A DNA stretch of 64,000 bases from Verticillium longisporum (Eukaryota > Ascomycota > Sordariomycetes > Glomerellales > Plectosphaerellaceae), in NCBI GenBank assembly GCA_019188255.1, contig JAETXT010000009.1, forward strand, positions 744,001-808,000. Direction: 5' to 3'. The stretch's first letter is position 1, and every line of letters begins with the position of its first letter. This document shows positions 25,632 through 35,876 of this stretch, piece by piece. Under the pieces are notes generated by a model. That model was not told the DNA's origin. It was given only the letters and a program-made list of their open reading frames with translations, and did not search any database. The position numbers were made by a program, and so were the translations under genes.

Positions 25632-25907
25632 TTAAAGTCGCTCTCCGTCTCGAGCCACGTTCAGCGACAAGGCCCTGCCCGCCCAGGCCTCGGGCTGCGC
25701 AAAGGCCCGGGCCGCGAAGACGCCAATGTCGCTGACGGCGACGAGCTGCAGGCGCGCGCCGCCGGCGCCGCGGCGCTGTGCTGAGGCCGAGGATGGGTTG
25801 CGGGTGACGGCGAGGATGTCAAAGTCTGCGTTGTCGGCGACGAGCGTGTTGATGACGGCGCCGCCTTGCTTGCCGGTGGCGCCAAAGATGAGGACTGATC
25901 GAGCCAT
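25632..25907 (-). pseudogene. shrunken NmrA-like gene: both ends of the Rossmann domain, middle missing
   Basis: A continuous frame of 91 codons from ATG 25905-25907 to TAA 25632-25634. Residues 1-40 are a perfect NmrA-type N-terminus (VLIFGATGKQGGAV, VTRNPSS). After a short Arg/Gly linker the frame resumes with LQLVAVSDIGVFAARAF and a GRALSLN motif, which in full-length NmrA-like NAD(P)-binding proteins lies about 130-150 residues further on. It then ends well short of the normal C-terminus. So an internal in-frame deletion of roughly 400 nt and a loss of the 3' third have occurred. It cannot form a complete nucleotide-binding fold. It may be a dead fragment or, less likely, a new small protein. 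Confidence 0.75.
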
Positions 25908-26028
25908 TGTGGCGAGGTGGTGTGGTGAGTGAGTCTGGAGAGGTTAGGTTGATGGATTGATCGCCGGTGTTCTGTGAGGATGGGAGCAGGATTGTGTGGT
26001 TTGAAGTGAGCACTGGATACATGAATGT

Positions 26029-26114
26029 AGTGATGCACCGGACAGATCGATGGAAGTGATGCACTGAATAGATCGATGGAAGTGATGCACTGAATAGATC
26101 GATGGAAGGGATGC
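26029..26114 (-). repeat. 26-bp tandem repeat, about 3.3 copies
   Basis: Unit GATCGATGGAAGTGATGCAC plus TGAATA, two exact copies at 26045-26070 and 26071-26096, flanked by a diverged half copy on the left and a partial copy on the right. Perfect direct adjacency without spacers, so not CRISPR. Confidence 0.85.
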
Positions 26115-26682
26115 GTGATGGACGAGGCGTGATGGAAGACATGAACTCGAAGGGCAGTCCCCTTGCTCAGCCTTATACCTCTCCATCGTCACCATGATCG
26201 CGTCACACAATCAATCAGCTGCATGGGACGCACTCGCGCATGCTGAGAAATGCCGTGGCAGATGCGCTCGCTCGCTGTCCGACCATGTCCGTCCCCTCGA
26301 GGACCAAAGTCTCCATAGCTCCGGGCGCGGTCAGTGTCTGGGTGGGGGTCTCCTGTCGGCCTTGGTCGGACACCGGCCTTACAAATTGTGCTTTCGCTGG
26401 CTGCATTGGTTAGGTACCTCATTAGGGTTACTTCCCCAAGTCTCCTCATCATCACCTGCGTCAGACCCAAACTTGTTGCTGGTGTCGTCCCCGATTATCA
26501 ACCACGGCCTTTTCGAGCTGTGCTAACCGCTCATCGGCAACAAGTCACGATTGCTGGAGGGGTCAAGTGCGGAGAGGTGTATGAGTACGATATTCCGTAC
26601 CTAGCTATCCTAAGGTACAGGTAGGAGGGTGCCTGGAACAGGCAAGCGGTTCCGGGTGGGCAAGTGGAGGCACTGGGTACGC

Positions 26683-26704
26683 AGCCACCTGGCGACAGGT
26701 GGCT
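26683..26704. repeat. perfect 9-bp inverted repeat, 4-nt loop
   Basis: AGCCACCTG GCGA CAGGTGGCT. A second CAGGTGGC follows at 26709-26716, so alternative pairings exist. No associated gene; might be a structured RNA element or a chance palindrome. Confidence 0.5.
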
Positions 26705-27125
26705 GTGCCAGGTGGCAGCCACTAACCAAGCGAATGCCACCAACAACAAACCTTCCTACCTGCCCCTGCTGCCTTAACCAAGTTGGCATGATCACAGAAT
26801 CGAAACAGGTTTTCCAATACAGATTCATTCATTATTCGTACCCGCCAATATTACCCAAGAGATTGTATGGTCCCCCCCATTCGTCACTTTTCCATCCATC
26901 ATTCTCGGTAGAGACAGACTCCCATGCGGCAACATGTCAAAGGAAACGCCAACATTACCAACTCTCAACTCTCTCAAAAACACCACGCCGATCAGCATGT
27001 GCTGAAGCAGCTCCTCACACCGACCAACACAGAACCGATCATCCCAGACGCTGACGAGCCCGGCCATCACGCACCATCAGACGCGACAGTATCAGCGTGG
27101 CCTCGCCCGCCACTCATCCCGAAGC

Positions 27126-29757
27126 TCAGTAGTGGTTCTTCTTCTTGCAATGGCCGTTCCTGCAGACCTCGCCGTAGCGACACTATGACTCGGTCAGCTT
27201 GCATCCCCTCGTCGACACATCGCGGCCGCCTCGACATACCTTGTTGTTGCACTTGCCGCAGTTGCCGTCATCCCACTTGAGGTTGGCGCAGTCCCATCCG
27301 CACCGCGTCAGGCCATAGGGACAGGTGGGAGGAACGCATTTGCCGTTCTTGCACGTCCAGCCCGTCTTGCACTATCATCGAGGAAGCCCAACCATCAGCG
27401 TTTGGAAGTCTGAGAGCAGGCAGTTAAGGGTGAACTCACATGCTTGCCGCACTTGCCGCAGTTCGTCTCGTCCGTCCACTTGTTCACGCACTGGTCGCCG
27501 CACTTGATCTTCCACCGCGGGCACGTGACCTTCTTCTTGCAGACGCCGTACTCGCACCGCTCGTCGTGGTCGCAGCAGTCCCGGCCGCACTGCATCTTGT
27601 ACCATGGGCACGTCGGGATCTTCTTGCACTGGCCGTACTTGCACTTCTCGTCGGATTTGCAACAGGCCTTGCCGCACGTCTTCTCGACGGGACAGATGGG
27701 GATCTTCTTGCACTGGCCGTACTCGCACTTCTCGTCGGATTTGCAGCAGGCTTTGCCGCACGTCTTCTCGACGGGACAGATGGGAATCTTCTTGCACTGG
27801 CCGTACTCGCACTTTTCGTCCGCCTTGCAACAGGCCTTTCCGCAGGTCTTGTCGGCTGGGCATACCGGAATCTTGGTGCAGGTGCCATATTCACACTTCT
27901 CGTCAGACTTGCAACAGGCCTTGCCACAGGTCTTGTCGGCCGGGCAGACGGGAATCTTCTTGCACTCGCCGTATTCGCACTTTTCGTCCGATTTGCACTG
28001 ACGGTCCTGGTTAGCGACGCTTTTCTACCGTGGGAGTTTCACTTACGCAGGCCTTGCCGCATGTCTTCTCCACTGGGCAGACGGGGATTTTCTTGCACTC
28101 GCCGTATTCACACTTCTCATCGGCCTTGCAGCAAGCCTTTCCACAGGTCTTGTCGGCTGGGCACACGGGAATCTTCTTGCACTCGCCATACTCGCACTTC
28201 TCGTCCGCCTTACACTACAGGACTGATTAGCCAGCTCACGAAACAAATAGGAAGCCACTTACGCAAGCCTTTCCGCATGTCTTCTCGACGGGGCAGACGG
28301 GATTTTTTTTGCACTCGCCATATTCACACTTCTCATCGGCCTTGCACTGCTAGGGAATCAGCGACGTCTTCAGGAGCGGATCACAGGGGCACGCCACTCA
28401 CGCAAGCCTTTCCGCATGTCTTCTCGACAGGACAAACCGGGATCTTCTTGCATTCGCCATATTCACACTTCTCGTCGGCCTTGCACTGTGGAGAGTCAGC
28501 ATCACATCGCTCTACAGAGCAGAATGGGGGTTGTACGTACGCAAGCCTTTCCACAGGTCTTCTCTACAGGACACACGGGGATCTTCTTGCATTCGCCGTA
28601 CTCGCACTTCTCGTCTGCCTTGCACTTTGAGCTTGTCAGTCATGCTCTGGGGAGCGGATGATCGCGGTTACGCACGCAAGCCTTGCCACATGTCTTCTCG
28701 ACGGGGCACACGGGGATCTTCTTGCATTCCCCATATTCGCACTTCTCATCGGATTTGCACTGCGAGAGAGTCAGACAATGCCAAGAAAGGTCTCCAGACA
28801 GAAGTACTCACGCAGGCTTTGCCGCACGTCTTCTCGACAGGGCACACGGGAATCTTTTGGCATGCCCCGTACTCGCACTTTTCATCCGCCTTGCACTAAG
28901 GGGGATAGTTAGTATCCGGCCTCCAAGTGGATGCGGGGTTCTTACGCAGGCCTTTCCACAGGTCTTCTCGACAGGGCATACGGGAATCTTAGTACATTGG
29001 CCGTACTCGCACTTCTCGTCGGATTTACACTGGGGCATTGTCAGAATTCCGGTGTGCTTCACGAACCTGGAGGAACTTACGCAAGCCTTGCCGCAGGTCT
29101 TTTCGACAGGGCACACGGGGATCTTGGTGCACTGGCCGTACTCGCACTTCTCGTCGTCCTTGCACTACATGGCCGTCAGAACGTGACATCCAAGGGAGGC
29201 ACTAGAAGATGCTTACACAAGCCTTGCCGCAGGTCTTTTCGACAGAGCATGTAGGCTTCTTCTGGCACTGCCCATACTCGCAAGTCTCATCTTCCTTGCA
29301 CTAAGAGACGTCAGAGCACGACCTCCATGAGTTTAAGAGTGAATACTAACACAGGCCTTGCCACAGGTCTTCTCAACAGAGCAGACGGGCTTCGTCTTGC
29401 ACTGGCCATATTCGCATGTCTGGTCTGTAGTGCACTGAAGACAAAGTTAGAAGACAACATGTTAATAGTCAAGACATGGCTTCTTACGCAGGCGTCTCCA
29501 CACTTCTGCGCTGTAGGACAGGTGTTGATTTTAGTGCATTGGCCGTACTGGCATTTCTCGTCGGGTTGGCACTATGTTCAGAGTCAGCAAGTATTGAATT
29601 GACGAGCCCGTGATGAACAAACGCATTTGGTGTCACATTTCTGAGCGTATGGGCAGGTGACTTCACCCCGTGGGTCGACAGCCGCAGCAGCAGCCAGTGC
29701 CCCCTGTACCATGAAAATGGACAGGAGCATAAGGAGGAGCTTCAAAGTAGACTTCAT
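27126..29757 (-). CDS. secreted protein of 18 six-cysteine repeats, one repeat per exon in most of the gene
   Basis: Fifteen exons (29623-29757, 29488-29571, 29351-29434, 29217-29300, 29081-29164, 28946-29029, 28812-28895, 28676-28759, 28541-28624, 28402-28485, 28263-28346, 28047-28214, 27440-27997, 27240-27371, 27126-27182), all introns 48-68 nt and phase 0; 629 aa. Exon 1 gives a signal peptide (MKSTLKLLLMLLSIFMVQGA). Exons 2-11 are 84 nt each and encode one 28-residue repeat, consensus CK(S/A)DEKCEYG(Q/E)C then KIPVCPVEKTCGKAC: Cys spacing C-X5-C-X4-C-X5-C-X5-C-X3-C. Exon 12 holds two repeats, exon 13 six. The last part adds CVNKWTDETNCGKCGK-type units recalling the Stig1 motif (PF04885), which suggests the repeats derive from such a module. 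About 124 Cys, 20 percent of residues. Extracellular, heavily disulfide-bonded; role unknown (wall, effector or metal binding are guesses). Confidence 0.88.
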
Positions 29758-29856
29758 GGTGACGATCCTCGGTGAGAAGAAGAGTGATAGTATGTGGCTG
29801 GAGAGGAAGAGCCTTGATCCTCCCGACTGTGAGGCAAAAGAAACTTGGCTAGATCT

Positions 29857-29863
29857 TTTATAA
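29857..29863 (-). promoter_or_regulatory. TATA box of the Cys-repeat gene
   Basis: TATAAAA read on the minus strand, about 100 nt before the start codon at 29757. A clear TATA box at standard fungal distance supports the start chosen. Confidence 0.6.
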
Positions 29864-32800
29864 AGTCCAGACATCACCTCCTCCCACTAATACTGAATTC
29901 GGGCGCAGTCAGCCATCCCAAGGGGAGCTGAGCAGCCAGCAAGCTCATGCAGCCATCTGATCACAAGTGACTGAGCTGAGATTGGGCCGCAGAGCTAGTG
30001 CAGCTCGATGTTGTAAGAATGAGGCTGGATGTTGCCATGTTGTTGGGCAAGTTTGCGAGACTTGAGCTACCGCAAACTCAATCCAACAAGCAGTGACGGG
30101 ATCAGCTCGCAGCCGAAGGCACAAGACTTCGATGCCAACAAGAGGCAGCTGTCGCACCGTCCTCGTATTAGTGAAGCCACTGAGGGCCTCCGGCCGATGT
30201 TCTTTTGCTGGTGTTACGTTTCTATTCTCCGATGGCTGATCACAGCCGTCCTCAGCGACATGGTGGTGTTGTCTAGCACACGCCCCTGGCGCTGTTGTCA
30301 CCAACTTCTATAGCCTCTGATGACAACATCAGCCTTAGGGCTGATGATACATGTTACTGTAACTTTTATAGTCCTGGGATACTGCATGGCCCGAACGGCC
30401 GGCTTTTCCTCGACAGCCCCGACTGGCCGCCCGTTGGGGGCCTGACTTGGAAAAGGTTGTCAAGCCACGTTGGCCGAACCCAGCCGTCGTCCCATCAGAA
30501 AGCGTCCTTCTCCAATTCTCGTATTCAGCACAACGGTGTGATGACCGAGCTAGCACCGCCACTAGGGGCAGGTTCGGGAGAGGAGCAATTGGACCCGGAA
30601 CTTTCCAAAAAAAGAAGAACCCCAGGACTTGGTCTCCTCAGCTACCTTACCCCGCGATGCTGTGCCCCTTACTCCGGCACTGGTACCCGAGTAGCTCCCT
30701 GACTGTTGGGATGCCCTTCACCATCTAGCTTCCCCGCTCAACAAGCCACATTGTTAAGTCCCACTTTGGGTTCGTTGTCCACAGACTCAGGGGGTTAGCC
30801 ATGTCAGGTTGAAGCGTCGAGATCAATTTGAAGCTAGACCTGATTGTCGCCGCTTTCCATGTGGCTGCATGAGTGTCGAGCGATACCGCCTCGAGCGGTG
30901 AAATTCAATAGTCTACGCCGCTATAGTAAGCTTGAATCTAATCGCGATTCAAAAGAGGGCTACTCGATCAACGACAGTGGAGCAGAGTCTCCTGCAGCTA
31001 AGGTATGTTTACTCTGTGACGTAGAACCCTAATCCCTTCGCCTTGCGGACATGCGTGACACTCCACCTACTGTCAAGCAGAGCGTGAGCGAAGTACCCAA
31101 TGTTCGCTCTATGATCTTATATTGATGCCCAAGGCGACCTCTCACGGCGCTAGACACGCCGGCGAGACCCAGACCGAGCGAGCTTGCATGGCGGTGAGGG
31201 ATGTTGTTGGACTGAAAGCCCAATAACTAAACGTAATTCAAGGTGTTTTGTGACTTACAGTCATCATATACCTGCCATTACCCTTACTCTGAAAATCCCG
31301 CTTGCCTTTCCACGCGCTATGTCCAGGGGTAGCTGCACTCGTGACTGGAGCCAACACTCACCTGCCGTCAGCCCCAGATTTCCTTGCATTCTTCTTGAGA
31401 AGACAAGTCAAAGTCAGGAGAGCATATCATTATGGTGCCTTAGGGGTCCAGATCCTCGCGTACATGGTCGGGGGACTGACGGCCAGACACCTGTCACCGC
31501 CAGAAGTAATCATGCTTACTCCTGTCGGGACCTGCATTACATGGCGGGGCTGTGTCTGCTGAGTGGCTTGCCGTTATACGACAATCGAGCCGTGAACGCA
31601 GATTCGAACTGTGCTCTATCTGATCACCTACTGGTCGGCATGGATTTTTTCGGGCGGCGTGGATGGTTCGTTATTTTTGGGAGTAGCGGCCATCAGCCGC
31701 ATACCTCGCCCGTGACCCCGCACTGCCCGCAGTTCGCCCTGGTGAATGATGCAGATATTGACAGAAATATGACGTGCGGCTGGGTGCCTACATCTCGATT
31801 GGGCCGTGACACCAGCAGGCTGATGTGGTTCAGCCGTGGCCGTTGAGCGACCCTTTCTAGCCGGAGACGTTGCGTGAACCGGTCAGCTCCGTCTATAGAA
31901 CTCTGAATTCTGTCTTGTTTGCCGATCGACGTACATTCGAAAGTTCTCGTATATTGCAGCATGAGAACGCTTTGGTCGTGAGTCGTGACCATGTCTTACC
32001 AAGGCCGCTAAAGCGTTCCGCGACCCTTGATGATCATCCGGCTGTCCGGGTCACGGATCAGGGGCATTGTAACAGGACAAAGACACAGGGTTCTTGGTAC
32101 TGAGACAGATCACCAATTGTTCTCTCTCCAGTCGTTTTGGGTATGGTGCGGTTTTCGTCGGCTGAATTACTGAGACACTGTGCTATCTGGATGATTGTCT
32201 CGCTCTAAAATGGGACTAGGAGCATGTCAATGTGCAGCCCATCCAAGACTGAGCCTCAGTACTTCTTAAGATTTTCTATCTGGCGATAACAATCGAAGGA
32301 AATTGGCATCAGCTCTGCAAGGAAGATGTTGGACAAGGCGCCTTCATGTCGCGACGGAAACTCCCACCAATTGGGCCATCTAAATCCCCACCGCGAGCAA
32401 ATTTATCTTACGATGAGCTGCATCGAGACTCAGGCGATCGAGCTAAGGGGGGCCTTTGTCTGGCCGCCAACACCCTTATTCCTTTGTTCGTCGTCCCACG
32501 AGGCTGGTATCGCAAGCGTGCTGCGGATGTCCGGCAAATGGGGCCACCCACGTGCTCCACGAGGAAGATGGCAGCTGATGTGACAAAGCCAGAGATTCCA
32601 GGGCTTTGCCATGAGGTCCATCAAGCCTATACTCATGAATGCATCACATAAACCTCTGAGAAATTCAATTCCATTCACAGACTTGTGAAGTTTGAAGTAT
32701 TCTGAAGTTTCACATCTCGACATCGAGAAGTCAGTTGAACACAAGCTACAATACTCGGGCTTGAACCACAGTGGCTACGGCAGCTAGCGTACCCGAACAT

Positions 32801-32975
32801 AGCTGACGGCTGCAATGTCAAAAAGGAGCCGGCGTGTCAAAGTGGCACATCATAGGGAAAATGCATGAACAAACTTCATTTTAATCAGCGAAAAAGCTAT
32901 GTACACTGGAATGTTGCAGATATCACAAGCAAAGTCTCTTGCAGCCATCGCCCGGCTCTCAATCCTTCGGCAAAC
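29864..32975. other. 3.1-kb intergenic region without a recognisable gene
   Basis: The left end is the promoter of the Cys-repeat gene. Several ORFs of 60-220 codons exist (largest 31184-31846 plus, and 32430-32744 minus). They lack recognisable motifs, have poor codon bias for this genome and sit among stops in all frames. Base composition is lower in GC than in the genes. This may be old transposon or pseudogene debris, but no family can be named. Confidence 0.45.
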
Positions 32976-34175
32976 TTAAGAAGACCACTCGGTCGTGGCA
33001 CCCAGAGCATCGCCATTGGCAGGGACGAGGAAGTCGCTGGGCGCGATGCGGCCGTCAGCCTGGCGCGGCCCGGTGACGAGGTCAATGTTGGTGCTTTTGA
33101 AGTCCGAGTTGCTCCAGTTGGAGCTGCCGTCCCAGCTGTTTCCACGCGACGTAACACCCGAAACAAGGTAGACTTGGTCATCATTGTCGGTGGACCCGTG
33201 GTTCTCAGCGGCCAGGTTGCCTTCGTAGGTAGCGATGGATGAACGCGTGTTGAAGCCTTCCTCGCCGTTGTTCCAGGCCGTGTTACGCGTGAAGGTCATG
33301 TCGCCGGGCATATTGTTATCCGTGTACCCGCGACGCTTGTTGCCGAAGGAGATGACATTCGTGATGACGTGGTTGACCTCCCCACGGTCGGAGGCGGAGG
33401 AACCGCCCCCGAGCTTGACACCATGGCCGTCGTTCTCATGTGGGTTGAAGCCCCAGTGGTTGAAGCCGTTGCCGTAGACAATACAGTCGAGAATCGTCAC
33501 GTCAGAGAGGAACTCCCAAAGGTCCAGGCCATCGTCGGAGTTGTCCCAGAGGCGTGCGCCGCGGATAACATCCCCCTCACCGGACCCTTCCTTGAGGGAG
33601 ATGCCGTCGGCTGACTTGCCGTTTTTGCGGGGGTCGGCGTTCATGTACGAGTCGAGGTAGGCAATTTCCGTGTTGGAGATGCTGTTCTGGAGGTGGAATC
33701 CAGACTCGTAGTTGTCGTGAGTTGTAATGCGCTCAAAGTAATTGTTGTGTGAATCCTTGACATAGACGCCATACGGACCGTGGATGAAGGTCAAATTGTA
33801 CATGCGCCAGTAATCAGCTTTTTCGAAGTGGAATACACCACGGTCCGAGTTAGGTAGGTCACCACCGTACGGGACAGGGTTGTTGGGAAAGTTATCACCG
33901 TCGACGATGACCTCCTCACCCTCGTATGCTGCGATGGTGTAAGGATTGCTGGAGGTGCCACTCTTGCGAATCTGGATATTGGCCGACGGTTTGTAAGTGC
34001 CGGCACGAAGATAGATGTTGTCGCCGGCCGAGGCGGCGTCGACGGCATCCTGAATGGAGGCAAACGGCGAGCTGATGGAACCGCTGCCCGAGTTGCTACC
34101 GTCTGACGCAACAAAGATATCCGCCGCCAGAGCGAGGGGAAGCGCGACTGCAACGAAAAATTTGGCGAAGCTCAT
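32976..34175 (-). CDS. secreted pectate lyase, polysaccharide lyase family 9
   Basis: Single exon, 399 aa. A signal peptide (MSFAKFFVAVALPLALA, about residues 1-17) leads into ADIFVASDGSNSGSGS, then a right-handed parallel beta-helix: DAVDAASAGDNIYLRAGTY, VYVKDSHNNYFERI and the later repeats. The family 9 calcium and catalytic region is present: SADGISLKEGSG, WDNSDDGLDLWEF with its Asp cluster, and NDGHGVKLGGG, whose Lys corresponds to the catalytic base in the bacterial PelL/Pel9A type. It cleaves polygalacturonate by beta-elimination outside the cell. With the cutinase it suggests plant-tissue degradation. No introns, in contrast to the surrounding genes; family 9 members are best known from bacteria, so an old transfer into fungi is conceivable. 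Confidence 0.9.
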   Translation of the reverse strand: MSFAKFFVAVALPLALAADIFVASDGSNSGSGSISSPFASIQDAVDAASAGDNIYLRAGTYKPSANIQIRKSGTSSNPYTIAAYEGEEVIVDGDNFPNNPVPYGGDLPNSDRGVFHFEKADYWRMYNLTFIHGPYGVYVKDSHNNYFERITTHDNYESGFHLQNSISNTEIAYLDSYMNADPRKNGKSADGISLKEGSGEGDVIRGARLWDNSDDGLDLWEFLSDVTILDCIVYGNGFNHWGFNPHENDGHGVKLGGGSSASDRGEVNHVITNVISFGNKRRGYTDNNMPGDMTFTRNTAWNNGEEGFNTRSSIATYEGNLAAENHGSTDNDDQVYLVSGVTSRGNSWDGSSNWSNSDFKSTNIDLVTGPRQADGRIAPSDFLVPANGDALGATTEWSS

Positions 34176-35876
34176 GATTATGAGGTTTTGGTAACTCTAG
34201 GGGTAAGTTCAGAGTATGTTGAACCTGATGGAAATAAACAGCAAGAGCAAATTGGGATGCAGAGCAATGAATGAAAGTGTGGTGAGCGTATGGCTTGCTA
34301 CCCCATAGCAACTGTGGGATGGCTGGCTTCAGTCCTTTATACCGCGGCTGCTTAGTGGAGGCTCGGCGCTTCGTTGGAAAGCTGTGACGGGCTTTTGCAT
34401 CAATGAGTGATTCTTGACTGGGCGCCATGGCTTCGTCGGATTTTGACAGTGGTTCTATAAATTGGAGGACGACGCTTGCGGGGTTTGACTGGATCCCCGT
34501 CGGTGAAACGAGGCTCGACGGGACATTGTGGTTAGGAACTTGGCCCAGAACCTGATTCACGCGGTACGTGACACGTGGGAGAAGTGCATTTTCGCCTCAG
34601 CGGGTGCATAGTGATGCATCCTCATCGGCTTTGAAAGAAATTATCCCAGCAAACAGACGACACGACGGGGCGCCCGATTTGAAGTTCGGGTCAATACCAA
34701 CCCCACGGACCTCTTTAGGTAATTCACGGCACTGGGTTAGTGGAACTGTGGATGACGCGGACACCCCCAGCCAAGAACCATTCTTGCCATTGCAGTGGAA
34801 GTACTTCCGAAAGAAGCAGGCTGACTGGCGAGGCTGCGAAAGTGGCAGTGATCAACCAACACAATAAGGGGGTTAGGCAACCAGACGGGCATGCGATCCC
34901 ACCACTGGGATATTTCTTGCTGGTGATTTCCGGCGGGAGTAAGAGGAGCCCGATGTTAACGTGGGCTTTCTGTGGAGTGGTAGGGATCAGCAGTCTTGAA
35001 TTCTGGGAATCTGCCGAATTCCATGTTGGCAGCTTGGCGATGTCGAAATCTTTGCTTGTCGCTGCCTCCAATAGATGAAGAGTCTACTGGGGGCCCTGAG
35101 CTGAGGTCTAGTGCCCGCCAGCGTGCTGTTTGTCGATGATGATTGAGGTCTTTTGTTCTACAGAAAATGCCCAGCGATGCAGAATCAAGTTTGAGCGACG
35201 TTCAAACACTTCGCCTATCATATGCTCTTCGCTCGGTCTCGCCTGGTCTCTAGATGCCCGGGGTGCAGCACGACAGGAGGAGGAAGGTATGCAAGTGCAG
35301 AGGAGGTAGGAGAACACGATGTTGAGTCTTGGCAGAGCCAAGAAGAGGCGTGTTGCATGCTGCCCCGCTTCGATCCGCATAAACCCACTAAAGGATGCTT
35401 CGTGCGGGCTCGAGATTATGCACTTGGGTCCAAATACTTGACTTTACAAGGCATGGCTGTCCGAGGTGTCTGACAAAACACAAGAGACATTTATAAACAC
35501 TGACCAGTGTTGTTATAATAGCATGACAGCCACTTGGATGAATGTAATAGGCAAAGGGTCTGAGTTGGTCGACTACTTTGGGGGCATCAGAATCACTGTA
35601 GTCACTGACTGGTATAGCACCAGACTGTTCTGTCGTACAGGAGAAGGTCGATTCATTACCCTGAGAGTACTCTTACAACGAGAAACGGGTTTGAAGCTCG
35701 TGGCATTGTCAGCCTCACTATTCTGGCAATAGAATCGCCATGATTGCTCCTTGGGTCTTGATGCGTTGCGGTCCTCCAAAGGCTGCGAGTGGCCTTGGCA
35801 ATACATTCGAATAATTTTACTCGGCCCCAGCTCTAGTATTGTATATTTGTTCATTACGCTGAATTCGCTCATGAGG
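34176..35876. other. 1.7-kb intergenic region, no gene seen
   Basis: Upstream of the pectate lyase (34176-34560 is its promoter). The remaining ORFs are short, on both strands and without motifs. Nothing else recognised. Confidence 0.5.

Larger units (their letters stand above)
25908..27125. other. intergenic, 1.2 kb, tandem repeat and hairpin
   Basis: No credible gene. Contains a 26-bp tandem (26029-26114) immediately upstream of the NmrA relic, a strong hairpin at 26683-26704 and the 3' flank of the Cys-repeat gene. TAGGTACCT strings occur near 26405 and 26600. Confidence 0.5.

Noticed and set aside
26029..26114. CRISPR-like array
   Set aside because: Repeat units abut with no spacers and the genome is eukaryotic.
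27440..28630. 396-codon plus-strand ORF across the Cys-repeat gene
   Set aside because: It runs through introns of the real gene and its repeats merely mirror the minus-strand repeats; no signal peptide or domain of its own.
31585..31625. tRNA T-arm-like string (GTTCGAATC on the minus strand)
   Set aside because: No matching acceptor stem or D/anticodon arms at the required distances; one mismatch in the T stem.
31184..31846. 220-codon plus-strand ORF as a gene
   Set aside because: No recognisable motif, amino-acid use unlike the window's genes, no clear promoter or splice signals.
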